64,000 bases of DNA from Cristatella mucedo (taxonomy: Eukaryota > Bryozoa > Phylactolaemata > Cristatellidae), in contig WPIO01000057.1 in the NCBI GenBank assembly GCA_009760855.2, positions 2,687,501-2,751,500 of the forward strand. The letters are read 5' to 3'. Positions within the stretch are counted from its first letter, which is position 1, and each line of letters starts with the position of its first letter. Under the pieces are notes generated by a model. It made no database searches and was not told where the DNA came from. It saw only the letters and a program-made list of their open reading frames with translations. The position numbers and the translations under genes were made by a program. This document shows, in pieces, positions 12,246-22,165 of this stretch.

Positions 12246-13900
12246 GGCACTGTAAATAAACAACAAAAACAGCATGGTGAAAAGCTTCATTTAGAAGACT
12301 GCTGCTTTAGCTACCCATCACGTCTGATTACTATCCAAGATTAGGAGCTATCTTTCACAGCGGCTTCTTTCCCGGGCCAATTTAATTACAGTAGAATTAT
12401 CACTGCTTGACTGTAATAAATAAGGAGAGGTTATGAGTGCCTCAAATGAAAAGCTAGCGAGCACGAATCCTCTCAAACATAAATGTGATTACTAGTACCT
12501 ATACCTCATAATAACTTAATATTTTACATTTAATACGGTATAACTTGTTGCAAGTTAATCTCAGCATAATGGAAATGTCTTCTCATGAAGAGATCATCAC
12601 AGTCCAAAGACAAAGCAGTAACTAGTAGAAACAAATATCAAAAGAAACCAGTATAAGATAACTCTGACTAGTTTGAACCTGTCTCTATCCTTTGTTTTCT
12701 TTAAATATAGGAATTCATGGCCACACTCTAATAATACCTCATCCTAGAAATATGCATTGAATCTTTTGCTGGTTCTGACGTAATGGGCAGGTAATAAAAA
12801 TAGCCCTTTCTTTAAATCACTAAGCAGCTCAGCTAAATCCGGAGCTGAGACTACTGACTGGCAGGGTTATCATTCTTATGACTGGCTAAAGGACAGATCA
12901 AGCCATTTAGGCAAGCAAACTGCTCGGTCGCAAAAACATTGTCATTCTCTCTGAGGAATGACAGTGATTAGCAAACGCTCATACTCGGTGATGCGAAAAC
13001 ATCTTTAATGAGCAAGACGGTCATGCCTGATGGATAGATGGAGCTATAGAAGCCACGGAAAGCCAGACAGATGATATAATAATCAATTAAATAGTCGCTT
13101 GAGAGACAGCGGAAACCGACGAAATCCGGTTCGTACAGCAGCAGCTAGCTCATTGACAATTTGGCTTATTGTTCCATGCAGCTTCTGCCAAGTGCTATTA
13201 AAGAGGGCCATTGCTCTGAGCGAGCTATACAAATGCACTATCACTATTATTACTGTAATCCAGGCTGCAGGTATAATTTTAAAAACTCTTATAAAAGCTA
13301 CAGTGAGCTGTGTTGGCTTGAGTAAGCCATTAAACCTTGACCTGGTAGCAGGCTGGGATGTCGTATTACTCATTTCTACTGAAGCTAGCTTGCACATTTA
13401 CCCTAGTGATGACTATCTCCATCTAGTAGGATGGACGGAGTCCTAAAGCCGTTCTCGCCAATAGTCGAAGTATCATTAGTTTAGCGATCGCTCTGTAAGA
13501 TAAGGGTATGATTGACTCGTATTAAAACCTAGCAAACACAAAGGTCATGACGCCAAACTACTCTTAACTATTACAAATTGTTAAAACAATGCAGCTATTA
13601 ACCAATTAATCTCATACTTTATGAGAATGACAAGTCCTTAAGCTCTTATTGCATTCCAATATTAGAAAGTAACTTTCATATTAAAAAACCAAGAACAAAT
13701 TATAAGAATATTTCACTATTGTGATGGTCTCCCTTTTGCTATTATGAGATGAACTGTAGAGACAATCGTGTGACTAAGCAAATCAATTTAAAATGTGTTC
13801 GATTTAAATACAACAGAGCCTGATCGAAGCTTTCTATCAGCAATGTCATTCTTACTTATGCAAAAGAGTAAGAAAACTGCAACTTTAAGTTTCTAAGGCC
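12246..13900. repeat. Unit R interior, second half (R2)
   Basis: Matches 57250-58930 of R7; R4 retains only the part from about 13370 on (40180 onward). The copy is useful because it lacks two CR1-A insertions present in R7: it gives the empty sites near 12333-12345 and 12741-12750. A minus-strand frame at 13083-13240 has a related frame in R7 (58204-58386). However, the same place on the plus strand resembles a CR1-A tail (ctctgagcgagctatacaaatgcac), so I do not call it a gene. Confidence 0.65.
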
Positions 13901-15625
13901 ATCAGGAGCTAATCCCTACCTCCCAGGTAATAGGATTAGGACTGTTTCGCTAACGAAGTGAAATACAGAAAGCTCATTCACAAATTACCAGTAATTGGCA
14001 CGGTTTCAATTTATCCACCTTCATATAATATGTTCACATTTGAAGCACTAAAAATAAATTAGCGTGTCAGATTTTATCGTGAGATTATGCAATTGGCTCA
14101 TGTTTGCATAATATTTTTTATCTATTCAGGTCAATGCGGCAGAAGATTTCCACCGAGCCGCCTCGAACAAGTCAGCATGTTTAATGTACAACCTGAGTTC
14201 ATGAGCAGCCGTTTAATGAACTTCTAAAAGTAAATGTGAGCTAAAAAAAGACAATGGAATGTTAGCTAATCAAATAAATCCTCGACACATCGGAAGTTGA
14301 GTTAGGCAGCATTCAAGCATTGGTGCAAAATTAGGAATTTCGGCCTGAAGGAATAGAATCCAAGACGTCTTGGTCGGACCACCAAAGCCTACAGACAAAG
14401 AAGCAGGGGCTCTGTCAGCTTTAGTGGAGCAACCGTCTGACCTCGAAAAGTTGCAACGTGCTGGTAATGAAGTTCCGGGTATTTACTAAGGTAGCCAAAC
14501 CTGGATATCTGTGTTGTTTGGTTCATACATGAGAGAGAGCCAGCCGATGAACAACACCAACGGTTCATCATGCAAGGCATGGAGCAGCAAGATGCACGAC
14601 TGCCTTCGCCCCCTTCTCACACTCTAGTGCCCTCCACTCCTCCAGTCCTCTAGTTGACCCAGATGATTCATCGAGTACCACAATTGTGCAGCTGCCGAAC
14701 CTGATGGTGAATCCACCAACTAGCCACCTGTTTGGTACTGGCCTGTATCCATGGCACTTCACAGGCGGACCACAGCAGTGCACCTGCCGACCCTGATGGT
14801 GAATCCAAAATCTGGCATCCACCTAGTTACTGGCCTGTGTCCATGCCACATCACAGGCGGGCCACATAGGTACATACCAGCTACAATATATTGGCTTTAT
14901 CGTTGGGTTGCTTGCTTACGGCCCGTTCTTATAAAATGCATTGCTTATAGGAGAATTCTAAAGTATCTGCACGGATGAATGCTAGCAACATTCACCACAC
15001 GTCCAAACCTCAGCTGACTCTCTCTTTACCATCACCGATGAGGTGATCATATTTTTAATAAGCAGACCCTTATACCTTCAGCAGTTTGTAGCAACCGTTT
15101 GAAGAACCAAAGATGAAAAATAGCATCGCCCTGATTTCACCGTCAATTAAATGCACAAACCACTCACCTTGGAGTAATCGATGGCAGCTTACTCTACGAT
15201 GATATGAATACAACTGCAATAGATTAAGTGAATAAGTCACATGCTTTAACAATATTGATCACATTCCGTACTTTTCAATTCGAAAAAATCTCACACTCAA
15301 TCCAACGGGGCATTAGCCTGATTGAAATAACACTTATATCATCGTGTTAAATGTAATGTGTGGTGGTCAGACTTTATCTTTTAAAGCAGTGCACATTGTC
15401 TTAAGAGGGTTTTTCCTCAGTTTTTTGCCGTGTTTTTTATTCTCATCGTTACCTATTGAAAAGCTGTCTTTTAATTTACCACGACGTTTACGTTGAAACC
15501 ATCCAACTGTATTTTCCGTTTGAACCAATGGAGTATACTATAGGGGTGCTACAACCTTTGACCAAAAAACCTAATTCTGGCCGGAGAGGTCTTACAAATA
15601 ATTACAATTTATTCGATAAAGCGCC
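13901..15625 (-). repeat. Unit R right arm (R2), inverted relative to left arm
   Basis: The reverse complement of this stretch matches left-arm sequence in R1 (1300-2230), R3 (32290-33500) and R7 (52915-53350). Examples are gacctcgaaaagttg at about 14440 against the cttttcgaggt of 1716, and the piece at 15250-15560 against 32290-32650. It therefore forms an inverted-repeat partner to the left arm of the same unit. An extra block of about 390 bp (about 14515-14905) is found in the right arms of R2, R4 and R7 but not in R1, R3 or R5. Confidence 0.75.
14692..14875. repeat. 92-bp unit, two tandem copies
   Basis: CTGCCGA(A/C)CCTGATGGTGAA begins at 14692 and again at 14784, a 92-bp period. The unit is GC-rich against the AT-rich surroundings. 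R7 also has two copies (59842 and 59934), whereas R4 has one (about 41437). This is a copy-number change within an otherwise shared block. Confidence 0.75.
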
Positions 15626-15629
15626 TTTA

Positions 15630-15869
15630 GAGAACTAAATATCTTTCTAGGCGCTTTTATTATTGATGTTTGCTAAATTGTCTTCGAACTTAACGATCAT
15701 AGAATGAAAGTACTGCCGGCCAGTTAGCAATCTCAAGGTACCCCATTGTAAAGAGGTTCCCAGGATGATCTTTGTCCTCAAACACCAATACATCTAAGTC
15801 TCCAAGTCTTGGACCGTAAGGCCTGGATTTTTTCAGATTGTCCTCAGCCTTCACAATAAAAATGGCATG
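15630..15869 (-). mobile_element. Short element ending in a CR1-A-like tail, antisense
   Basis: 15630-15660 is a CR1-A tail in antisense (aaagcgcctttagagaac...ctaggcgctt). The adjoining 200 bp (to about 15869) are not CR1-A 3' UTR but are shared with 60780-61015. A piece of it also occurs at 6625-6655 and 8415-8465. A SINE or a chimeric CR1 copy using the CR1-A tail would explain this. I could not identify a tRNA-like head. Confidence 0.45.
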
Positions 15870-17440
15870 CTAGTCAAATATTTGAAAACGGAATCACTGT
15901 TGATCCCAATATTTTATACGGCACATATAGCTACTCCACAGCAACTATTAAGGCCTCAAGTTTGCATAAGACAGCATACTCAAATGTAGCATAGACTGAT
16001 AATGTGGAAAGTGGCATAGAGTACTCTTTCCCAGCAATATGGGCTGAATCTCTCAATGGGGCTAACGTTATGATGACATGTGTAAAAATCATGTTTAAAG
16101 ACTATAAGAAACGGTGAGCACCCTAGGTAAGTTTTTGGGTAAGGCCTAAATGGTCTAGGAAATTGCGTTCTTTAAGGATGCAACAAAAATATACCAATGT
16201 TATTTTTATTACGTTACCTGCAAACATCTATTGCCCTCGTTGGATTTGCTGGGCTGTAATTTTGTCCTATTGCTATGAGTTGGATATATATATATATTGC
16301 TAACGGTTAGAAAGTCAGGGGCGCGATTAAAATGTGACTCGTGTCACTTGTGGTGTCCTGAACATGGTTTAGGTCGAGTTGTATTGTACCCACTCTCGAT
16401 GCATAACTTCTTCATATTTGGGCTAGCAGACACAATAAAAGACTTAGAATACTCTTAATTACTACTCAAGATGTATAACCGGAGCACTAGGAAACCATCG
16501 ATCCTTAGTGGATCGTTTCTTTTATTTTCAGACTTTTAAAGCCTGAAAATTGCTCACGATCAACTTCCCGAAATCAACTACTTCAGTGTAATGAAAACGA
16601 AGCAGAAGCATAAAGTAAGCTAGTTTTCAATAATTTGGGTGTTTGTGACTTGAAGATAACAATAAAGCATTTCACAGAGCACTCTGGGAGAATTCGCTCT
16701 TCTTCTAGGCAACTGAAATTGCCTGTTAAAGATGCACGATCGACTGGTGCGATTTCTCTGAGCAAAGGACGACTTGTTGCACCTAAGTCAAAGGTAATTT
16801 CTGACTCGTGACAAAAGTCGCAGCAATAAAAAACATGGGACATTTCAAGTAACTCAGTCAAGCTTTTATTGTAGACAGGAGTATGGCGGGGCTCTTTTCA
16901 CATTGTTCTTTCGTGATCTAGGTTTTTTAAGATCGGTGAGAAAACCTCGGCAGTACTCTTAGTGGCTTAACCAATCATGTTTGCTGCTGCAAGCTCAAGT
17001 TCTTTGTGATCACGTCTTGCTTATAACCGACCATTTGCAATAGAAATAGCTCCCGAAAGCAAAGTTGTAGTGAATCACTTGGATTCTTCGTTCTCTACAA
17101 TCGTGAATTTTCAGTTCTCAGTCAAATCAAAGCATAATGGCAACATGATAAAGAAATATACTTACCAATGAAAAATCATTGACCTGATCGATCCAGAACT
17201 TTACTGATTAGCTGCTCACGTTGTCCTGACTCCTATTAAAAGGAGTTAGTTACAACAATGTCGCCACTATCACATTTTTACATCAAATAGAGCCGTGAAT
17301 ACTACTCTAAAGTGCTAACGTACTTACTTCATGAATTTCAGCCGCAAATGCTATGCACAAAAGGCACAAGACGGCTGCAGCGAGTATCTCCATTTATTCT
17401 GAAATAAAATGCATATATAGGTGAAAGAACACGTGATAAT
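15870..17440 (-). repeat. Segment S, copy S1
   Basis: Colinear with 35930-37530 and, inverted, with 50415-48891. Landmarks are aaagtcaggggcgcgattaaaatgtgac (about 16310), aagcttttattgtagacag (about 16862) and the exon remnants at 17000-17393. A (TA)n run lies at 16284-16298. CR1-A-like tail sequence is embedded near 16665-16720. The remnant gene is read on the minus strand. Confidence 0.7.
17021..17393 (-). pseudogene. Remnant of a three-exon small secreted-peptide gene (copy 1)
   Basis: Reading the minus strand, ATG at 17393 opens a 22-codon exon (to 17328) with a hydrophobic signal-peptide-like core (LAAAVLCLLCIAFAA), directly followed by GTAAGTA. A 94-nt intron ends in taatag, and exon 2 is 17232-17166 (67 nt, start ESGQREQL), followed by GTAAGTAT. 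A 71-nt intron ends in attgtag and exon 3 starts at 17094. Exon 2 has an in-frame TGA near its end and exon 3 a TGA at about the seventh codon, so this copy is broken despite clean splice sites. Exon 3 aligned with the other copies ends at a shared TAA. I infer a small secreted protein; I do not recognise the family. Alternatively these are chance frames, but the agreement among three copies argues against it. Confidence 0.5.
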
Positions 17441-18262
17441 GATGTGATTTATCACTGTTTGTAAATATACAAAGCCATCAATACTATGTGGGTGGAACAC
17501 AAGAGAGGTTGGTATAGTGCACTTACAGCCTAAGCCACTTTTGGTGCGTATTCGGTAGCCTAAAGACTTCGTCTCACGCAACTAAGAGAAAGTGAGAAGA
17601 GTAGCAGAGTCAGGAGAGCAGTTGAGGAAATGCATAGCATGGAAATCGCTGCTCAGGACCACGGAAAATGACTAGCCATAGTCGGCAGCAGGGGAGTAGC
17701 TGCCGTTGCCTAAGAACTGTAGAAGCAAGTTCCACAGTCAAGGACCTGCAGAGCTAGAGCTTCTGTGGCCAGCATTCTCTAAGCACTAGACTTGAACAGC
17801 TAATTTACTGTCCATTCGGGACCTCGGGGCACGAGGAGGCTGAAAATAGTGCCGCAGTTTAGCTGGCTACGAAGGAGCTAAGCCGTGTCGTGCCTCGGGG
17901 TTAGCTTAAGAACTCGGCTCGGTATCCATTGAACATCCTTCAGCCATCCAAGCACTTAGAAAGGAGAGGTTTAGTCAAACCTGAGACTGGAAAACTAGCC
18001 TTGCAGAAATGATAAAACCTGATGCAGTGGCATTGTGACTTTTTTTGTTAGTCCAGGAAAAAGAGAATTACAACAATCAAGCTGAGACCTAACGAATGAG
18101 CTAGTTATGTTTTTTGCAAGACGGTGTGAAAGACAGCTCGTAATCCTAGATAGGAATCAGACGTGATGGATAATTGCAGAAGCAGTTTTCTGAATGAAGC
18201 TTTTTAAATTTAGGCCACTTTTGAATGCAACACCTAGATTTCGAGCACATAAAAAGAATACT
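17441..18262 (-). mobile_element. CR1-B 3' half, antisense
   Basis: Similar to 23365-24190, 52085-52800 and 37535-38050. It contains the conserved 'tctcacgcaac(t/a)aagagaaagtg' block, 'ctgcagagctagagcttctgtggcc', and the 'aatcctagataggaatcagacgtgatgg' block. No open frame survives. It abuts the long CR1-A copy. Confidence 0.75.
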
Positions 18263-18490
18263 ACTACTTGTAAAATGTACTTGATAAAGCGACCTAAGAA
18301 AACTTAATCTCTTTCCAGGCGCTTTAAATTTGCTGCAAAGGGAAATGCAAATGAATGGTAAGTAAAATCATGCTTAAAAAACAATCAAAATGAATAACAT
18401 GGTTACGGGTGACATGCACAGCGCCAGCATGCAAATGTTGTTAGTCGCAGCTTGCACAGTGTCAGCACTCATAAGCACGTGAACGACGAA

Positions 18491-18961
18491 TCACAGGGAC
18501 CCACTAAATGCTGTCCGAAATAGGTGTGTTTTTAAGTTCGTTTTAAATGTGGTCATGTCAGGGGATGTTCTGACGCAGGTCGGGAGGGAGTTCCAGGCTT
18601 TGGGAGCATACGAACTAAATGCACGGTCTCCAAAGGATTTAAGGTTTGTACGAGGTATTTGTAGACTGTTGGATTCCGAAAAGCGGGTGGTACGATGCTT
18701 TGCCTGATGGAGGAGTATGTCGGCGAGATAGGCTGGAGCCATAGAATGAAGAGACCTAAAAGAGAGCGACAAAACCTTGAAGTCAATCCGTTGCTTGACT
18801 GGTAGCCAGTGCAGGTCGGCGAGAAGTGGAGTGATGTGGCCACTGCGTTGCTCACGACAAACAAGCCTAGCTGCAGAGTTTGGCACCAGCTGCATTCGCC
18901 TGATTGCACATGCTGGTAGGCCAGTAAGCAGTGAGTTGCAGAAGTCGAGACGATATGTCAC
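18491..18961 (-). pseudogene. CR1-A ORF2 C-terminal region
   Basis: 156 codons matching the C-terminal part of the 56033-57250 frame: [20 protein letters not shown], then HITPLLADLHWLPVKQRID, then RAFSSYAPKAWNSLPTCVRT and a C-terminal KTHLFRTAFSGSL. This C-terminal block is typical of CR1/L2-type LINEs. It is separated from the RT palm by a stop-containing stretch at 18962-19110. Confidence 0.82.
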
Positions 18962-19113
18962 AAATGCATGGACCAGCTTAGACGTGGTATCCTTATTTAA
19001 AAAGCCCGAATTTTAGCAATGTTATGACGCTGAAAATAGGTAGATTTGACTATGGAGCCGACATGGTTGTCTAACGAGAGGTCGCTTTAGAATATGACAC
19101 CTAGATTTCGAGC

Positions 19114-19692
19114 TTATTCGACAGGAGATATTCTGGCAGAGCCAATTTTGAGAGAAAGTCTTTCCAATCTCTGAATCACACTAGGTTTGCCCATAACTAG
19201 TAAGTTAGTTTTCTCATCGTTTAGTTTTAGAAAATTTGTTGCCATCCATGTGCAGATGTCATCAATGCATGCAGCAAGTGAGTTTAAAGAATTGGAGGTG
19301 CTCGAAGGCTGGGAGGGATCAAAATGACGGTACAACTGAGTGTCATCCGCATAGAAGTGAAAAAATAGATTGTGCTTGGCAATCACATCAGCAAGAGGGA
19401 GAGTATACACTGTGAAAAGAACCGGACCTAGCACAGAACCCTGAGGTACTCCATATTTCAGAGGTACTTCAGATGATCTTTGTCCATTCACATCAACACT
19501 CTGGAGTCTCCCACTGAGATATGACCTGAACCATTGCAGAGCAGTGCCAGGGATGCCCAGGCGAGATGAGAGGCACTCTAGAAGAATTTTGCAATCGATG
19601 GTATTAAAAGCCGCCGAAAGATCGAGCAAAATAATCAGCGACACTCTACCCATGTCCGCATTCCTAAGTCGGTCGTTGTATACCCTTTGCAA
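19114..19692 (-). pseudogene. CR1-A reverse transcriptase, palm region
   Basis: 192 codons. Motif A is present as LLDLSAAFNTID (residues 22-33), where the usual second Asp of 'AFD' is Asn. GVPQGSVLGPVLF (about 84-96) is motif B, and FYADDTQLY (about 115-123) holds the catalytic YADD. The frame ends in the 'thumb' region with SARISPVE. The catalytic Asp residues are retained, but the frame is cut on both sides. Confidence 0.85.
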
Positions 19693-19761
19693 TGCTGACT
19701 CTGTGGAGTGATTAGCTTTAAAGCCGGACTGGAACTTACTAGCAAGGCGTGAGGTTTCGAT

Positions 19762-20028
19762 TTATGAGTTTAGTTGGTCTGCCACAACCCGTTCACGTGT
19801 CTTTGATAGGAATGGTAGAAATGAGACTGGGCGGTAGTCGCTTAAGGCCTCTTGTTCTAGTGTTGCTTTTCTGAGAACAGGCCTGACTACAGCTTTTTTG
19901 AAAGATGCTGGGACATGACCTGAGGCTAATGCAATAACTATGATGTTGGTTATGCATGGCAGCAGCAGATCAATGCATCGTAGGAGCAGGACAGTGGGAA
20001 TAGGGTACAGAGGACTTGTTGTCTTCAT
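19762..20028 (-). pseudogene. CR1-A reverse transcriptase, N-terminal fingers
   Basis: 88 codons carrying the start of the RT domain: a VPASFKKAVVRPVLRKATL stretch, then LSDYRPVSFLPFLSKTRERVVADQL, equivalent to the conserved 'NYRPIS.LPFLSKILER' of CR1/L2 RTs. The frame breaks before the palm (an in-frame stop near 19760). Confidence 0.8.
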
Positions 20029-20390
20029 TGATTGCGATACGAACTTTAGGACTAGATCACTAGTGGCCTACTTAAATGCAGACATTGAGGTGCAGACAGT
20101 AACCGAAGAACAGCATTATAGTGGGAAGGTTGTCATCGCAGGGGTTGATTTCCTGATCTTGTCTATGTTCTGCACAAAGAATCTAGAGAAGCGATCGGCT
20201 AGATCATCACAAGGATCATCTAGTAAGGAGCTAACCTGGGATCGGTCGAGGAGATGGTTTATTGTCGACATCAGCATTTTTGGATTGTGCATCTGTGATT
20301 CAACAATGTTTCTATAGAAGCTAGACTTTGCCTTTGATAGGATAGATTAATACGACTTACAGCAGTCTTCATATGCCTATTGATGGACAG

Positions 20391-20711
20391 TTACTCCGGA
20401 TCATGGTATGCTTTTTCAAGCTTTCGTTTAGTAGACCTGGCTAGTTTAATGTCTGTGGTAAACCATAGGCCATCTGGGCGGGGGCGCAAAGTGAGCATTG
20501 TCAGAGGTGCAAACTCGTCGAGCGTGTCAGCTAGTGTCTTGTTGTAGCTATCTACCAATGATGACATATCGGTGGGAGGACTGAGCAGCTGAGGTGATGC
20601 AGATATTCTAGCATGGACAGCATCGATTTCAAGGGTCTTGAGGTTTTGCGATTTACAGGTTATTTTAGAAAAGGATGTGGGCACACAATGTAGATTGAAT
20701 GAGATCTGCAT
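20391..20711 (-). pseudogene. CR1-A linker between endonuclease and RT
   Basis: 106 codons immediately downstream, in element orientation, of the endonuclease. The content suits the inter-domain region of CR1-like ORF2: DEFAPLTMLTLRPRPDGLWF at about residues 65-84 resembles the usual 'APL...R...PW' stretch, followed by a basic segment (KLARSTKRKLEKAY). It is separated from both neighbours by stops. Confidence 0.7.
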
Positions 20712-20762
20712 TTGGTCAGATAAGCATGATTTGGTAATAATTGGTGATTACATAGAGCAGTT

Positions 20763-21449
20763 CTATGAGAAAATCTGGTCGAGTGTGTGACCCTTGATGT
20801 GGAAAGGGCCATGCACGTGAGCCACAAGAGACAATGAGTCAGTCAATGCACGAAATTCGGGGCTGAAAGCGTCAGATAAGTTATCAAAGTGAACGTTGAA
20901 ATCACCCTTAACGAGGAAGGATTGATTTCTTGCACACAGAATCGAAATGAGATCGGAGAAATCTGAGATAAAGGAGGATTTGGTACCTGGCGAGCGATAG
21001 ACTACTGCCACTATCGGTAGCTTGTTTTCGGGTGAGGCCAAGACAATTGATTCAAAAGACTGCTTCGAGGGTACTGCAAACGACTTGAAGTTGAATTTCG
21101 AGGGCACGATAATCGCAACTCCACCTCCAGTTTTGATTGATTTAGGGGTGTGAAAGAACGAGAAACCAGATGGAGGAGCTTCTTTAATTGTCGGGCAGTT
21201 TATTGATTTCAGCCAGGTTTCAGTTAGGGCGAGCAGGTCGATACCATTTTCAGAAATGAGGTCGCTTATTACCAGAGGTGTATTGCACATTGAGCGACGA
21301 TTCCAAAGGCAAGCATTAAGTCTGGCCGATGGAGTTACAACAGGCCTGATGACCACTAAGTTAGAGAGATTTACAGTGAAGCATTTGGGGGAGCAAGCTG
21401 AGCGGTTCGAGACAATGCTAGGAATACCAAACGAGAGGGTATGGGGCAC
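20763..21449 (-). pseudogene. CR1-A apurinic-like endonuclease domain (fragment of ORF2)
   Basis: 228 codons without a stop. Visible endonuclease motifs in order are an N-containing start (SARLNACLW, residues 41-49), LLALTETWL with the catalytic Glu (residues 72-80, E77), GGGVAIIV (108-115), VVYRSPG (149-155), KGDFNVHFD with Asp and Asn of the active site (181-189), and GHTLDQIF with the catalytic His and Asp (220-227). In this family the domain nicks target DNA to prime reverse transcription. The domain itself seems uninterrupted, but the linker that follows and the RT are in separate frames, so I score the whole ORF2 as broken. Confidence 0.82.
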
Positions 21450-21715
21450 TCAGTCCACGCCCAACGAGTGGTATCTGAGCTGGCGGTTCCGGCCATTGAG
21501 GCGGCTAAAGGGTGCTTTTTTTTGTTAATGCATAGTTCATGAATCTTAGCAACAACATTAATATCTAGAGATGCATTTGATCGACGATGACGAAGTGATA
21601 GCAGCTGCTGACGATCCTAACTAACAAGCAGGTTACTAGCCGCAGGCGTAGCTAAGGCAGCAGCCGGCTTGGGAGACCCAGCAGCCCGAAGCGATAAGTG
21701 TATAGATGTCCATAA

Positions 21716-21879
21716 GCACGTAATTTCTTACCTGTTACGGTCAAATAACAATCGCAATGACTTTAGAAAGGTCTTAGCTGTATCGTTTCCGTATACGATG
21801 TTCGCAAGAAGTTCGGTTTTCGGAATAATTATGCAACGAACATGAATGCACGTCAGAGAGCTCTATGTGAGAAGGTGAG
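21716..21879. other. Short unassigned stretch
   Basis: No gene or known repeat was recognised between the CR1-A 5' end and a CR1-B fragment. Confidence 0.4.
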
Positions 21880-22165
21880 ACATGGTGGTGGTCGCACAAC
21901 AGCATCATCGATTGCGAACAGCGAAGCGTTATTTTTTAGCCAAGTGTTTATAGTGTTCTATGACTAGTAGTTCGGTTTGAAAACCACGTAGTTTGAAGAA
22001 GTTTTCCGATGTCCAGGATCGAATGTTGATAAGGTAAGCATTAAGTTTATCAGGTGTTGCAGCAGATTCTGACCGTTTGAATGACAACTACAGCTGATTA
22101 TCGCCAGTATGAAAGTGATATCCTATTCCACGGGCCTTAATCATTTTCCAAGAAGTTGTGAAATG
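21880..22165 (-). mobile_element. CR1-B RT fragment, antisense
   Basis: Matches 24180-24470. Shared landmarks are 'agttttccgatgtccaggatcgaat', 'gcagcagattctgaccgtttgaatgac' and 'tatgaaagtgatatcctattcca', the last covering the YxDD region of CR1-B. No open frame remains. Confidence 0.7.

Larger units (their letters stand above)
18265..21715 (-). mobile_element. Longest CR1-A retrotransposon copy (EN + RT), frame-broken
   Basis: The element is read on the minus strand: a 5' segment at about 21715-21500, the endonuclease region at 21449-20763, a linker at 20711-20391, the RT at 20028-19114, the C-terminal region at 18961-18491, and a 3' UTR to about 18265 ending in the tail hairpin (aaagcgacctaag...aggcgcttt). 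The domain order matches APE-type CR1/L2 LINEs. An 8-T run at 21516-21523 causes an apparent frameshift between the N-terminal segment and the endonuclease. There are further stops between blocks, so it cannot make one protein. It looks younger than most copies in the window but older than 55245-57242. Confidence 0.85.

Noticed and set aside
13083..13446. Overlapping 104- and 115-codon frames on opposite strands in the R2 interior
   Set aside because: The related copy at 58204-58452 keeps only parts of either frame, and the plus strand here reads as a degenerate CR1-A tail, so conservation comes from recent duplication and not from coding.
14389..14580. 63-codon minus-strand frame with an identical translation at 59538-59729
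   Set aside because: It lies wholly inside the near-identical R2/R7 tract, so identity is explained by gene conversion. The R4 copy is interrupted and there is no domain.
17021..17393. Resemblance of the relic peptide's Ser/Ala-rich third exon to spidroin terminal domains
   Set aside because: Only composition and a loose helix-like pattern agree; length and key residues do not, so no family is assigned.
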